Assembly: GCA_044226395.1 (NCBI GenBank)
Contig: JBGAHD010000003.1
Coordinates: 930,001-994,000 of the forward strand
Origin: JBGAHD01 sp044226395
GTDB lineage: Bacteria > Pseudomonadota > Gammaproteobacteria > Xanthomonadales > Ahniellaceae
DNA: 64,000 nucleotides
Direction: 5' to 3'
Shown: one piece after another, positions 49,966 through 59,467 of the stretch
Layout of the letters: every line of letters begins with the position of its first letter
Numbering within the stretch: position 1 is the stretch's first letter
Program-made: the position numbers and the translations under genes
Notes under the pieces: generated by a model
The model's database searches: none
Seen by the model: only the letters and a program-made list of their open reading frames with translations
Told to the model about the DNA's origin: nothing

Positions 49966-51845
49966 CCATCGATGATCGCGTGCAAGCCATCTTTCGCGCG
50001 CAACTGCAACGCGGGCGCGAACAGACCGACACGCTCTTCGTCTGGCTGCTGCTGGTGCAATGGGTCGGCGCGATCGTGCTGGCCCTGACTCTGACGCCCT
50101 ACACCTGGGTCGGCAGCATGCGCGCCATCCATCCGCACGTGTGGCAGGCGATCGTCGCGGGCGGTCTGCTGAATCTGGTGCCGATCTCGATGATCTATGT
50201 CGCGCCCGGTTCGACGATGACGCGTCACACGGTCGCCGTCGCGCAAATGTGCTGGTCGGCGTTGCTGATCACCTTGAGTGGCGGACGCATCGAAACGCAT
50301 TTCCACATTTTCGGCTCGTTGGCGTTTCTGGCCTTCTATCGCGATTGGCGCGTGGTGCTCACCGCCAGCGTCGTGACCGCGCTCGATCATTTGCTGCGCG
50401 GGCTGTACTGGCCCGAGTCGATCTACGGCACGCTCAATCCCGAATGGTGGCGCTTCGCCGAACACGCCGGCTGGGTGGTGTTCGAGGACGTGGTGCTGAT
50501 CATGAGTTGTCAGCGCGGCTTGAGCGAGCTGCGCGCGATCGCGCTGCGCGGCGCGCATCTGGAAGCACTCAATCAATCGATCGAACGCCAGGTCGTGGCC
50601 AAGACCGAGGAACTGTCGACCAGTGTCGAGCGCTATCGCGCCTTGATCGAATGCACCAGCGCCGTGCCGTGGGAAATCGATCCGCGCACGATGTGCCTGA
50701 CCTACGTGGCGCCGCAAAGCGAGAAAGTGTTCGGCATTCCGGCCGCGAGCGTGGTCGGCGATCCGCGCGCGTTCCGACGCGTGCTGCCCGAGGACCGCGC
50801 CAAGATTCTCGAGACCGTCAATGCGCTGCGCGGCAAGCCACTGGGCACCGAGGCGCAGATCGAATATCAGGTGCGCAACGATGTCGGCGAAGTACGCCAT
50901 GTGCGCTCGAGCGTGACCTTCACCCGCGCCAGCGCCAGCGAATCGGTGCACCTTTTCGGCATTGCGGTTGACGTGACCGCGCAAAAGCAGCTCGAGCTGG
51001 AGCTGCGCCAGGCGCAAAAACTCGAGTCGGTCGGTCGCCTCGCCGCCGGCGTGGCGCACGAAATCAACACGCCCATTCAATACGTCAGCGACAATGTCGA
51101 ATTCCTGCGTACCGCCACCGGGCGCTTGTTCGGCTTGCTCGACCGACATCGCGAAGTGGCCCGTCGCGCCATCACGCGCGAGGACGATGGCGCCGTGGCC
51201 GCGCTGGAGGAAGCCGAGCGCAAGGCGCGCTTGCCGTATCTGTCCGAGAACGTGCCGGCCGCGATCGACGCGGCGCTCGAAGGCCTGCAACGCGTGTCCG
51301 AGATCGTGCGCTCGATGAAGGCCTTCGCCCATCCCGATCAAGGCGAGATGGCCGCGATCGATCTCAATCAAGCCATCCGCAACACGCTGACCGTGGCGCG
51401 CAACGAATACAAATACGTGGCCGATCTGGACCTCGATCTGGGCGATCTTCCGCCGGTGACCTGTCTGTCGGGTGAGATCAACCAGGTCGTGCTGAATCTG
51501 GTCGTCAACGCCGCGCATGCGATCGGCGATGTCGTGGGCGACAGCGGTAACCGCGGCACCATTACCGTGCGAACGCGGGTCGAGGGCGATCACGTGATCA
51601 TCACGATCGGCGATACCGGCGGTGGCATTCCGGAAGCGATCCGGCATCGTCTGTTCGACCCGTTCTTCACCACCAAGGCGGTGGGCAAGGGCACGGGCCA
51701 GGGCCTGGCGATCGCGCGCGCGGTGGTGGTGGACAAGCATGGCGGTCGGCTCAGCTTTGAGACTGACGTCGGCAAGGGCACGACCTTCTTCGTCGCCTTG
51801 CCGACGGCCGGCGTGCCCCAGGCGGTGGTCGAAGCGGCGGCATGA
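49962..51845 (+). CDS. membrane PAS-domain sensor histidine kinase
   Basis: The 627-residue kinase has an N-terminal membrane part with about six helices (residues 25-185; unusual HFHIFGSLAFLAFYRDW segment). A short coiled linker (about 190-220) leads to a PAS domain (about 222-335; VPWEIDPRTMCLTYVAPQSE, then SVHLFGIAVDVTAQKQLELE). The HisKA dimerisation helix has GRLAAGVAHEINTPIQ (phospho-His about 366), and the HATPase domain has NLVVNAAHAIGD, GDTGGGIPE and GKGTGQGLAIA. The MHYT-like membrane section may sense a small ligand, but this is not established. It is coupled to the thioredoxin-like gene and followed by a hairpin and a second kinase. Confidence 0.9.
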   Translation: MTIDDRVQAIFRAQLQRGREQTDTLFVWLLLVQWVGAIVLALTLTPYTWVGSMRAIHPHVWQAIVAGGLLNLVPISMIYVAPGSTMTRHTVAVAQMCWSALLITLSGGRIETHFHIFGSLAFLAFYRDWRVVLTASVVTALDHLLRGLYWPESIYGTLNPEWWRFAEHAGWVVFEDVVLIMSCQRGLSELRAIALRGAHLEALNQSIERQVVAKTEELSTSVERYRALIECTSAVPWEIDPRTMCLTYVAPQSEKVFGIPAASVVGDPRAFRRVLPEDRAKILETVNALRGKPLGTEAQIEYQVRNDVGEVRHVRSSVTFTRASASESVHLFGIAVDVTAQKQLELELRQAQKLESVGRLAAGVAHEINTPIQYVSDNVEFLRTATGRLFGLLDRHREVARRAITREDDGAVAALEEAERKARLPYLSENVPAAIDAALEGLQRVSEIVRSMKAFAHPDQGEMAAIDLNQAIRNTLTVARNEYKYVADLDLDLGDLPPVTCLSGEINQVVLNLVVNAAHAIGDVVGDSGNRGTITVRTRVEGDHVIITIGDTGGGIPEAIRHRLFDPFFTTKAVGKGTGQGLAIARAVVVDKHGGRLSFETDVGKGTTFFVALPTAGVPQAVVEAAA

Positions 51846-51851
51846 TCTCAC

Positions 51852-51874
51852 CCGCGCGGCGTCCGGCCGCGCGG
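51852..51874 (+). terminator. hairpin after the PAS kinase
   Basis: CCGCGCGGC-GTCCG-GCCGCGCGG is a perfect 9-bp stem that starts 6 nt after the kinase stop at 51845, without a T run. It may attenuate transcription into the next two genes. Confidence 0.4.
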
Positions 51875-51962
51875 CGCAGCGATGGCGCGACTTCCCCGTC
51901 GCCCGGGTTTGCGCGATAGTCGGTCCCGGACGGTCGTGTCGGCCAGGGGGGATGGCTGATTC

Positions 51963-53387
51963 ATGGACAGCATCAATCCGATTGCGCAATGGCGGCGATC
52001 GAGCGCGGTGGCGCTGTCGCTGTTCGCGCTCGCGATCGTGCTGGTGCCGCTGTTCGGCGAGGAATACGCCGCCCGCGGCACGCGCGCGGCCATCGACAAT
52101 GCCTCGCGCGAGGCCGAGTTGATGCGCGAGGTCTATGACTTCGGCTTCGCCTTCCGCAGTCTCCAGGTCAATGCCCAGAACATCATCCTGGTCGGCGACA
52201 CCCCCGAGTTGGTCGAGCGCTACGAGACCTCCAAGCGCCTGACCAGCGAAGGCGTCACCCATCTCGCGCCCGTGCCGCAGTTGTGGACCTCGCCCGATGA
52301 GCCCGCGCAGTTGCGCGCGGCACTCGACAAAAAGACCGCCCTGCTCGACGAGGCCATCGCCGCCTATCGCGAGGGCGACGAACTGCGCTCGCGCCGACGC
52401 CTGACCGAGAGCGCGGCGGACTTCGGCAGCCGCCGCATCTTCTTCAACATGATGATGGCCCAGCGCACGCGCGTCGACGCGGCCAATGATCACGCGGCTG
52501 GCTCGCATCGCACCACGCGCTACTACGCCTGGGGCGGCGCGGCGCTGCAGTTGCTGTTGATCGCGGCCGCGGCCTGGACGATCTGGCGCGAGTCCGCGCG
52601 CCGCGCCCACAGCGAGCGCGCGATCGCCGATCTGGCCGGTCGCCTGGAAGAGAAAGTCACCGCGCTGTCGGCCGCCAACGAAGAACTGCAGGCCTTCAGC
52701 TATCACGTCGCCCACGATCTGCGCGCGCCGCTGCGCCACATCGCGGTGCAATTGAGTCGCCTCGACGACGTGGTCACCCGTCATGGCGATGACACCGAGA
52801 AGCGCGCGCACGGCGGCATCAGCCGCAGCGTCGAGCGCATGGGCAAGCTGATCGATGGCCTGCTCGAATACGCGCGCCTGGGACGCGCGCAGGTGCAGTA
52901 CGGCAGCGTCGATACCGGCGCCCTGGTCGCGGCCATGATCGCGCAGGAACGCGCGGTCAACACCGGTCGCCAAGTCGAATACAAATTGGTGCGCTTGCCC
53001 ATTGTTCCGGGCGACCAGATTCTTTTGCAAAGCGTTTTTCAAAATCTGCTCGAGAATGCGCTTAAATTCACCAGCACGCGCGGCCGCGCCACGATCACGG
53101 TCGCGGCCGAGCCGATCGACGACGGCGCGGCCTATCGATTCGAGGTCGCCGACAATGGCGTCGGCTTTCGCCAGCAGGACGCCTCGCAATTGTTCGGCGT
53201 GTTCCGGCAGCTGCATGGTCGCGGCGAGTTCCCCGGCAGTGGTGTCGGCCTGGCCATGGTTCGTCGTATAGTGGAACGGCATGGAGGCAGGGTATGGGCC
53301 GAAGGCGTGCCTGACGAAGGCGCGCGTTTTTACTTCACCTTACCCACCAAGGCCCCGCGTGGCGGGGCGAGCGAGGAGGCGCAGTGA
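51963..53387 (+). CDS. sensor histidine kinase (phytochrome-kinase type core)
   Basis: The 474-residue kinase has two membrane helices (about 13-30 and 185-205) enclosing a periplasmic sensor of about 150 residues (a CHASE3-like helical pattern). A coiled coil follows (EEKVTALSAANEELQAFSYH), with the HisKA motif FSYHVAHDLRAPLRHIA (phospho-His about 250) and an HATPase domain (NLLENALKFTS, VADNGVGF, GSGVGLAMVRRIVERHGG). Kinases with this AFSYHVAHDLRAPL core typically pair with small Rcp1-type regulators, and one is encoded next with a 4-nt overlap. The stimulus is unknown. Confidence 0.88.
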   Translation: MDSINPIAQWRRSSAVALSLFALAIVLVPLFGEEYAARGTRAAIDNASREAELMREVYDFGFAFRSLQVNAQNIILVGDTPELVERYETSKRLTSEGVTHLAPVPQLWTSPDEPAQLRAALDKKTALLDEAIAAYREGDELRSRRRLTESAADFGSRRIFFNMMMAQRTRVDAANDHAAGSHRTTRYYAWGGAALQLLLIAAAAWTIWRESARRAHSERAIADLAGRLEEKVTALSAANEELQAFSYHVAHDLRAPLRHIAVQLSRLDDVVTRHGDDTEKRAHGGISRSVERMGKLIDGLLEYARLGRAQVQYGSVDTGALVAAMIAQERAVNTGRQVEYKLVRLPIVPGDQILLQSVFQNLLENALKFTSTRGRATITVAAEPIDDGAAYRFEVADNGVGFRQQDASQLFGVFRQLHGRGEFPGSGVGLAMVRRIVERHGGRVWAEGVPDEGARFYFTLPTKAPRGGASEEAQ

Positions 53388-53830
53388 TCAGCGGCAGCGG
53401 CAACCAACCCATCGTGATCGTCGACGATGACGATCTCGACGCGGAGCAAACCATCGAGGCCCTGCGCGACGGCGGCATCGCCCGACCGATCGTGCGGCTC
53501 AACGATGGCGTCGAGGCCATCGATTACCTGCGGCGGCTGGGCGAGGCCGGCAATCAAGAAGCCACGCCCGCGTTCGTGCTGCTCGATCTGAAGATGCCAC
53601 GCCAGGACGGCCTGGACGTGCTGCGCTTTCGACGCGGCCGCGTGCAGCTGCACCACGTGCCAGTGATCATGTTCACCTCGTCAGCGCACGAGCGCGACAT
53701 CGAGGACTCCGCCGATCTCGGCGCCAATGCCTACGTGGTCAAGCCGGTCAATCCGCGCGCCTATGTCGACGCGGTCAAGGCCACGGGCCGTTTCTGGTGC
53801 GATTACCACCGCGCGGTCACGCAGGGCTGA
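53384..53830 (+). CDS. Rcp1-like single-domain response regulator
   Basis: The 148-residue protein is a receiver domain only. It has the acidic pocket VDDDDLD, the phospho-acceptor in FVLLDLKMPRQDG (D67), the conserved TSS at 97-99 and lysine in YVVKPVN (K120). Without an output domain it probably relays phosphate or binds a partner protein. The start is GTG, within the kinase stop (GTGA overlap), after GAGGAGG. With the preceding kinase it forms a coupled two-component pair like phytochrome-Rcp1 systems. Confidence 0.92.
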   Translation: MISGSGNQPIVIVDDDDLDAEQTIEALRDGGIARPIVRLNDGVEAIDYLRRLGEAGNQEATPAFVLLDLKMPRQDGLDVLRFRRGRVQLHHVPVIMFTSSAHERDIEDSADLGANAYVVKPVNPRAYVDAVKATGRFWCDYHRAVTQG

Positions 53831-54036
53831 CGCGCGCGCGATTCCTCTCGTTCCTCGCGATGCTGAATAACATCGGCATCTTCGCCCGGACCATTGCTGC
53901 GTGTTGAAGCTTCCGCGTCGCGTCGCTGGCAGCATCGCGCCGTCCCCATCGCAACGTGCTGCGGGGTGCGTTCTCGAAACGCGCCGCCGCGCGTCGCGCG
54001 TCGCGCCGCGCCACGTGGGCGAGGGAGCGGCGAGTC

Positions 54037-55824
54037 ATGGTCAGACCGGAAAGGCTTCGCATCGCGATCCTGTTGTGGGGCGCGATGGCCTTCAATGCGA
54101 GTCACGCCAGCGATAGGGACGATCACGCGCTCGACCTCTGGGCACGACATGTCTACGCGCGCTCGATCCTGGGTTCGATCGAGGTCCGGGAGCGATTGGG
54201 TTTGTCGCTACGGCCGGGTGATGCCGCGATCGATGTTACGCCAGCGCGGGCGCTCGAACGGTCGATCGATCAAAGCTTCTCCGCAACCAATCTCGTAGGG
54301 CCCGGACCGACCGGCGAATCTTCGCTCAGCGATGCCTTCTGGGTTGGCGCGACCCGCAGGCGTGCCGATGCGCCCGACAACGCAAAGCTCAACGATCTGC
54401 TGTTGTGCGCGCTTGCCGATGGTGCGGGCGCGTTCGATGCTTCGGCGAGGACGTGGGCATGGCGACGTGATCGATGCTGGCTTGACCTCGTCACCGCGCT
54501 GGGCATGCGCGCGATTGAACAGGCCGAGCGTGCGCGGTCCGTGCCTTCGCCATCGACATCGGTCGAGTGGGCGACAGTCGCGCCGCGATGGCCGCTCGAC
54601 GTTTGGCGTCGGGGTCTGGTCGATGATGTGCCAGCACATGAGTCGCCGGCGTTCTCCGGCGCGGTTGCGGCTGGCGTCGGTGAATTCGATAGGCCATTTC
54701 GCGAGGCGCTGCGATTGCGCGCGCCGGCCGATGGCGTGTTCGCGGCGCTCGATCACGCCGTGCCGCATGCGGTGGATGCGCGCGGCTATCCGCGTCGACG
54801 CGATGATGGCGCGATCTTCGGCTTCACGCGTGTGCGGGTGAATGTGCTCGAAGGCGGCTCATCGGTCGGTGAAACCACCAAAGCATCGGACGAGACGTGG
54901 ATCGCGCTCGCACGCTATCACCGCAATCCCTGCTATCGCGCCGATCTCTCGGGTGAGGCCCAACGCGATGTCAAAGGCCAGTCGCACTTACCAGTCGATT
55001 GCGCCGACAACGCGCGTTCGAACTTCGAAGAAGTCTCTTTATCGCGGCCGCTTGTCGTCCCCCATCAAGACGGCGAACGCGCCTTGGCCTTCGATTTCTC
55101 CGCGCAGCCCGTGCCGATCAATGCGACGGATCTGGTCGTGCAAGTCATCCGTCGCGATGCGAAGGGCGACCCGCTCGCCATCGGCCTGATCGATGTGCGC
55201 GAGCCGACTTATCTGCTCGCGGCCAATCACAGCGACATCGCGCGATGCGACGGGGCGTGGAGCACGTCGGAAGACTTACCGCGCGCCTGCCGCGATCAAG
55301 GCCCGGCCGGGACCGTGTCGGTGCTTTCGCTGCGACTTTGCGTCGGGGGGCAATTGCTGTTCGAACATTTGCGCGCGCCGCATGGAGCGCTGGGGCCGGG
55401 CGATTTCGTGCGCGTGGCGGTGCTGCTCGATGGCGCGCCGCGACGCGCGCGGGCTCGCTTCGTGCTCGATGGGCCGTGGCCGGCGCAAATACGTGATCAG
55501 CGCATCACTGGTCGAGTTGTTCAGGCCGACACCGACGACATTGGAACAACACTCGGCGGGAACCTAGAACCCCTGTGGCGCTGGCGTGGGCTCGCTGCCA
55601 GCACCTTCGGCCTGTCGTATCACGTCGACGATCGTCGCGAGGCCTTGTCCTTCGACGCCACGCCGCCGCGAGCCGCGCGTCGATGGGATATCGCGCGCGC
55701 ATCGATCAACACGCCTTCACCGGGCGAACTGATCTTTCCCGACACCGCGGTCAACAGCTATGCCTGCTCGCGCGCCAACGATGCCCTGACGAGCGATCGC
55801 GCGTTGGCCGGTGATCGCGACTAG
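54037..55824 (+). CDS. secreted protein of unknown function, 595 aa
   Basis: I recognise no family. The ATG at 54037 leads into a signal peptide (LRIAILLWGAMAFNASHAS). The longer start at 53956 adds an arginine-rich leader and was not used. The mature protein has a mostly helical first half (for example DLVTALGMRAIEQAERARS) and a beta-rich second half (ALAFDFSAQPVPINATDLVV, then GPAGTVSVLSLRLCVGGQLL). Cysteines in the second half (PCYRADL, VDCADNA, IARCDG, PRACRDQ) could form disulphides. Its base use is less CG-extreme than the eCIS genes. It ends 1 bp before the convergent MBL gene. Confidence 0.65.
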   Translation: MVRPERLRIAILLWGAMAFNASHASDRDDHALDLWARHVYARSILGSIEVRERLGLSLRPGDAAIDVTPARALERSIDQSFSATNLVGPGPTGESSLSDAFWVGATRRRADAPDNAKLNDLLLCALADGAGAFDASARTWAWRRDRCWLDLVTALGMRAIEQAERARSVPSPSTSVEWATVAPRWPLDVWRRGLVDDVPAHESPAFSGAVAAGVGEFDRPFREALRLRAPADGVFAALDHAVPHAVDARGYPRRRDDGAIFGFTRVRVNVLEGGSSVGETTKASDETWIALARYHRNPCYRADLSGEAQRDVKGQSHLPVDCADNARSNFEEVSLSRPLVVPHQDGERALAFDFSAQPVPINATDLVVQVIRRDAKGDPLAIGLIDVREPTYLLAANHSDIARCDGAWSTSEDLPRACRDQGPAGTVSVLSLRLCVGGQLLFEHLRAPHGALGPGDFVRVAVLLDGAPRRARARFVLDGPWPAQIRDQRITGRVVQADTDDIGTTLGGNLEPLWRWRGLAASTFGLSYHVDDRREALSFDATPPRAARRWDIARASINTPSPGELIFPDTAVNSYACSRANDALTSDRALAGDRD

Positions 55825-55825
55825 C

Positions 55826-56827
55826 TCAGCTCGCCGGCGCGTGCAGGCAGTCCGGACTGCGACCGCCATTCTTGCGCAGGAACTCGACGTAGTAGCCGGC
55901 GTAGGCGCGCGCGATGTCGCGTGACTTGGCGTCGCTCAGGAACTCCTCGATACCGCTGGCCCAGCCGGCGGCGCAGGTTTCGCCCGGCGCGTCGGTGCCG
56001 ACGCAATCGATGAAGCTTCCGAACGCGGCGCGATAGCGATCGAAGCGCTCGCGCGTCATTGGCTCGCCATGGCCCGGAATGGCGATCTCGAAAGGCGTCG
56101 CCCACACCTCGTCCAGCGCCGTGCGCCATTGCGCGGGACACGCCGTTTCGAAGAAGGGCGCGGGGAAGGTCACCAGATCACCGAGCACGGCCACGCGCGT
56201 CGACGCGTCGTAGAGCCACACGTCGGCGTCGGTCACGGCGCCGTCGGTGACGCGCACGTCGAAGTTTCGACCGCCGATCTGGCGTTCGCCGGATTTCGTG
56301 AACGTGATGTCAGGCCGCAGCGCGTCGGCGTGCTCCAGCGTGGCGATGGCGTGTTCGAGTTCCTCGCGACCGATGGCATCGAGCTTGTCATCGGCGGCCG
56401 CGGTCTTGGCGCTCTCCAACTCGCGCGCGAGGAAGCCGCCAGCCGCCAGCGCGCGATTGATCGCCGCCGTCGTGAACACGCGCGCCTTCGGAAAGGCCGC
56501 CTTGATCCGCGCATTGCCGCTGGCGTGATCCAGATGCCAGTGCGTGTTGATGATGGCGACGATGTCGCGATGATGCTCGCGCGCGTAGGCGATGATGGCA
56601 TCGGCATGCCAATCGTGTCGGCCCGTGTCGACCACCACGAGACCCTTCGGCGTGTCGAACACGATCGTGTTGCCGTCCGGTCCGCGTCGCGGAACGATGG
56701 CGCCGGCGATCAGATGCACGCCATTGTCGATCTCGCGCGCGGGCGGCGTGACGGGCGCGGGCTTGTCTTCGGCGCGCGCGACGACGGTGAACAGACTCAG
56801 CACACAGGACACGGCGATCAGACGCAT
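55826..56827 (-). CDS. periplasmic MBL-fold metallo-hydrolase
   Basis: The 333-residue protein has a signal peptide (RLIAVSCVLSLFTVVARA) and a metallo-beta-lactamase fold. The metal motif is INTHWHLDHASGN (HxHxDH), with VVVDTGRHDWH before it and further ligands in AVLGDLVTFPAP and AIPGHGEPM. The fold is shared by lactonases, glyoxalases, sulphur and beta-lactam hydrolases, so the substrate is not predictable. The start at 56827 is preceded by GAGGGAG; the upstream ATG at 56854 is less likely. It is followed without gap by a convergent gene. Confidence 0.85.
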   Translation of the reverse strand: MRLIAVSCVLSLFTVVARAEDKPAPVTPPAREIDNGVHLIAGAIVPRRGPDGNTIVFDTPKGLVVVDTGRHDWHADAIIAYAREHHRDIVAIINTHWHLDHASGNARIKAAFPKARVFTTAAINRALAAGGFLARELESAKTAAADDKLDAIGREELEHAIATLEHADALRPDITFTKSGERQIGGRNFDVRVTDGAVTDADVWLYDASTRVAVLGDLVTFPAPFFETACPAQWRTALDEVWATPFEIAIPGHGEPMTRERFDRYRAAFGSFIDCVGTDAPGETCAAGWASGIEEFLSDAKSRDIARAYAGYYVEFLRKNGGRSPDCLHAPAS

Positions 56828-57364
56828 GGCGGCTCCCTCGACGAGGTCAGGCACGCAAGGACGCGCGAATCAGTCTCGCGGCCCGGCGCGCGCGCCTCAT
56901 GGGCCAGGAGTAACGACCCGCGCGGCGCGATGTTGCCGAAACCGCGAGTCGAGCATGGGCTCGCTTCCTCGGTCGATGGCGAAGCGCGTCGAGTCACCGC
57001 TGTATTGTTGCGAATCGTGCGTGTCTTAAGCGGATTGCCGGCCACGCCATCGGATCTCGACGTCGAGCGCACGATGTGATGGCGTGATTGCGGGTCAAGC
57101 CTCGTTCTAGAACAACGAGGTCGAGCCTGCGTACTCCCATGGACCCCCGGAGACACCCCCGCGCAGGCTCGACCTCCACGAATTTGATCGCGGCGACACC
57201 AAGTTTTTTCGCATGCGCTTGCGTGCCGCGCATCGATGGCGACAGCGTGGATCGCGAGAGCGCGAGGCGTTCTGGCGCGTTATCAAGAGGGCAGGGATGC
57301 GAGACATCGGCGCTGTCCGCGAAGCGTCGCCTCGCCACGCGCAACATCGCCTCCGCGACAGGCG
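56828..57364. other. 537-bp gap between MBL and sigma-54 regulator genes
   Basis: No gene is supported in this stretch. It should hold the MBL promoter, the end of the regulator transcript and the structured element at 57095-57178. Frames crossing it on either strand are arginine-rich and lack ribosome sites. Confidence 0.5.
57095..57178. repeat. structured intergenic element, copy A
   Basis: The element is CCTCGTT-CTAGAAC-AACGAGG followed by a 15-bp perfect stem: GAGGTCGAGCCTGCG (57117-57131) with CGCAGGCTCGACCTC (57162-57176), enclosing about 30 nt with CCCGGAGA and CCCC runs. The two stems share the GAGG strand and exclude each other. A second copy at 63665-63752 keeps the same design. 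Confidence 0.6.
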
Positions 57365-59221
57365 CTAGTTCTTCTTCGGCCCACCCACGCGTCGATACAA
57401 GGTGCTGCGACTCACGCCCAGCAAGCGCGCCGCTTGCGAGACATTGCCACCGCTGGCGCGCAGGGCGCTCTTCATCGCGTCTTCCTCGATCTCGCGCAGG
57501 GCGCCGCTCTCCGTCGAGGCAGGCGCCACACGCGATTCGCGAATCTCCGCCGGCAAGCGATCGACATCCACCGGCACGCCCGGACTGCGCAACACGATTA
57601 AGGCGCGCAACGCGCCGATGAGCTGGCGGAAGTTGCCCGGCCACTCGTGCGCGCACAAGCGCGCCAGCGCTTCGGGCGTGATGTCGCGCGGCTCGGCGCC
57701 GAGGTCTTGCCACAGACGCGTGATCAGCGCTTCGCGCGCGGGATGTTCGCGCAAGGCCGGCAGACGAAGCGTCGTTTGCGCGATGCGATAGTACAGATCG
57801 GCTCGGAAACGCCCGGCGCGCACGTCGCTTTCCAGTTCACGATGCGTGGCCGCGATCACCGCGAAATCCACGCGCACCGCGCCGCCGCCGCCCAGCGGCG
57901 CCACTTCGCGTTCTTGCAGGACGCGTAGCAGACGGCTCTGCAGAGGCAGGGGCATGTCGCCGATTTCATCGAGGAACAGCACGCCGCCATCGGCTTCGCG
58001 CAAGAGTCCGCGCGCGCCTTCGCGCCGCGCGCCGGTGAAGGCGCCGCCGCGATAGCCGAACAACTCGGCTTCGATCAGGCTTTCGGGAAATGCCGCGCAA
58101 TTGATCGCGACGAAGGGGCCTTCGGCCCGCGCGCTGCGGCGATGCAGCTCGCGCGCGGCCACTTCCTTGCCGGTGCCGGTCTCGCCTTGCAGCAGCACGG
58201 GAATGTCGGCATCCAGCAGGCGCGCGCCGCGTTCGAGTTCCAGATCCAACGCCGCGCCGAACACCGGCGCGAGTTCGCGCGGCGGCGGCGCGGTCTTGAC
58301 CGGCTCGCGGCGCGCACGCACCAGGGGCGAGGCCACGACATCGCGCCGCGCCTGAAACTCGTGGCCATCGTGCGCGCGCAACGGCTGCGCCAATGAACCG
58401 CCCGGCCGCGCGGAGGCGAACAGCGCGTCGTAACGACAGCGTCCGATCTCGTCCCAATCGAGGCCCAGCATCTCCAGCGCGTAGCGATTGGCCGCGACCA
58501 GCCGATGGTCTTCGAACACCAGCACGCCTTCGCGATGCGTGCCCAACATCGCGGCATCGGTGTGCAGGCGAATCACTTCGCGGCCCGTGAGCTCGCGTTC
58601 CAGCAAGCGCCGCTCGATCTGATCGACCGCGAAGCGCACCATGCCCAGCGCGTAAACGTGATGCACGCGCGCCTCGCCCGACAGATCGAGCACGCCGACC
58701 GTGCGTCCGCGGCCGTCGAGAATCGGCGAGGCCGAGCACGACAAGACCTGATGCGCGCCGAAGTAATGTTCCGCGCCACGCACCTCGACCGCGCGACGAT
58801 CCTTGATTGCCGTGCCGATGGCATTGGTGCCGGCGTGTTCCTCGGCCCAGCTCACGCCGGGTCGCAGCGCCACGCGCGCGGCCTTGTCGAGAAACTCCGT
58901 ATTACCCAGCGCATCGAGGATCAAACCCGTGGGCGCGGTGAGAATGATCACGCCACCCGTGGTCTTGGCATCGGTGTACAGCGCTTCAATCTCGGGCCGA
59001 CACAGCCGATGCAGATCCTCGTACTGATGCTTGAGCGCGGTGAATGCCGCGCGCTCGATGGGGCCGAGATCAAAACCGCGGCCCACTTCCAGACCGGAAC
59101 GGCGGCAACGCTGCCACGATTCCAAAATCGTGTTGGACACCAGGCCATGCGGCACGCGGCCTTTTTCGAAGAACAGCTGACGCGCCGAGCGCAGCGTGTC
59201 GAGAGAACCGGGGCCGGGCAT
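57365..59221 (-). CDS. sigma-54-dependent AcoR-type transcriptional activator
   Basis: The 618-residue regulator has an N-terminal GAF-containing sensor region (about 50-215; WAEEHAGTNAIGTAI, then VLSCSASPILDGRGRTVGVL), a PAS-like part (about 225-280) and an AAA+ sigma-54 interaction domain (about 325-545). Walker A is GETGTGKE at about 344, GAFTGA is intact near 389, and Walker B is GVLFLDEIGD. A Fis-type HTH (NVSQAARLLGVSRSTLYRRV) ends the protein. AcoR-like activators switch on alcohol/acetoin/aldehyde metabolism. It is divergent from an aldehyde dehydrogenase gene that has a -24/-12 promoter. The ATG at 59221 is chosen because the upstream frame is operator sequence. Confidence 0.92.
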   Translation of the reverse strand: MPGPGSLDTLRSARQLFFEKGRVPHGLVSNTILESWQRCRRSGLEVGRGFDLGPIERAAFTALKHQYEDLHRLCRPEIEALYTDAKTTGGVIILTAPTGLILDALGNTEFLDKAARVALRPGVSWAEEHAGTNAIGTAIKDRRAVEVRGAEHYFGAHQVLSCSASPILDGRGRTVGVLDLSGEARVHHVYALGMVRFAVDQIERRLLERELTGREVIRLHTDAAMLGTHREGVLVFEDHRLVAANRYALEMLGLDWDEIGRCRYDALFASARPGGSLAQPLRAHDGHEFQARRDVVASPLVRARREPVKTAPPPRELAPVFGAALDLELERGARLLDADIPVLLQGETGTGKEVAARELHRRSARAEGPFVAINCAAFPESLIEAELFGYRGGAFTGARREGARGLLREADGGVLFLDEIGDMPLPLQSRLLRVLQEREVAPLGGGGAVRVDFAVIAATHRELESDVRAGRFRADLYYRIAQTTLRLPALREHPAREALITRLWQDLGAEPRDITPEALARLCAHEWPGNFRQLIGALRALIVLRSPGVPVDVDRLPAEIRESRVAPASTESGALREIEEDAMKSALRASGGNVSQAARLLGVSRSTLYRRVGGPKKN

Positions 59222-59234
59222 GCGTCGTCTCGCT

Positions 59235-59251
59235 TGTCGCATTTTGCGACA
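59235..59251. promoter_or_regulatory. palindromic activator-binding site candidate
   Basis: TGTCGCATTTTGCGACA has perfect 7-bp arms (TGTCGCA/TGCGACA) around TTT. It is 14 bp upstream of the regulator start and about 160 bp upstream of the -24/-12 promoter of the aldehyde dehydrogenase, a usual enhancer distance for a sigma-54 activator, and it could also allow autoregulation. Confidence 0.65.
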
Positions 59252-59411
59252 GTGCCAACAGAGGTGTTCCGGCATGAGACATCGCGCCGCGCGCGTTTTC
59301 AAGCCGACCTTTGGCGAGGCGTGTTGCCCTGCAAGGTGATGGCGAAAACCCGCCATCAAATGGCCGGTCGCGCGCATGACGCGATGCACAAGCCGCGAAG
59401 GCGCACGCCGC

Positions 59412-59427
59412 TGGCACGGCCAATGCT
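59412..59427 (+). promoter_or_regulatory. sigma-54 (-24/-12) promoter
   Basis: TGGCACG-GCCA-ATGCT has the invariant GG (59413-59414) and GC (59425-59426) exactly 10 nt apart; the -12 part differs from TTGCW only at its first base. Predicted transcription starts near 59437, leaving a leader of about 30 nt before the aldehyde dehydrogenase. Confidence 0.75.
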
Positions 59428-59467
59428 GAGCACTGGCCACTCACAACGGCCGTGGAGGGCATGGGTC

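Noticed and set aside
49893..53282. 1129-aa open frame on the minus strand, opposite the two kinases
   Set aside because: It is antisense to two well-formed histidine kinases, of low-complexity Arg/His/Gln composition and without a ribosome site.
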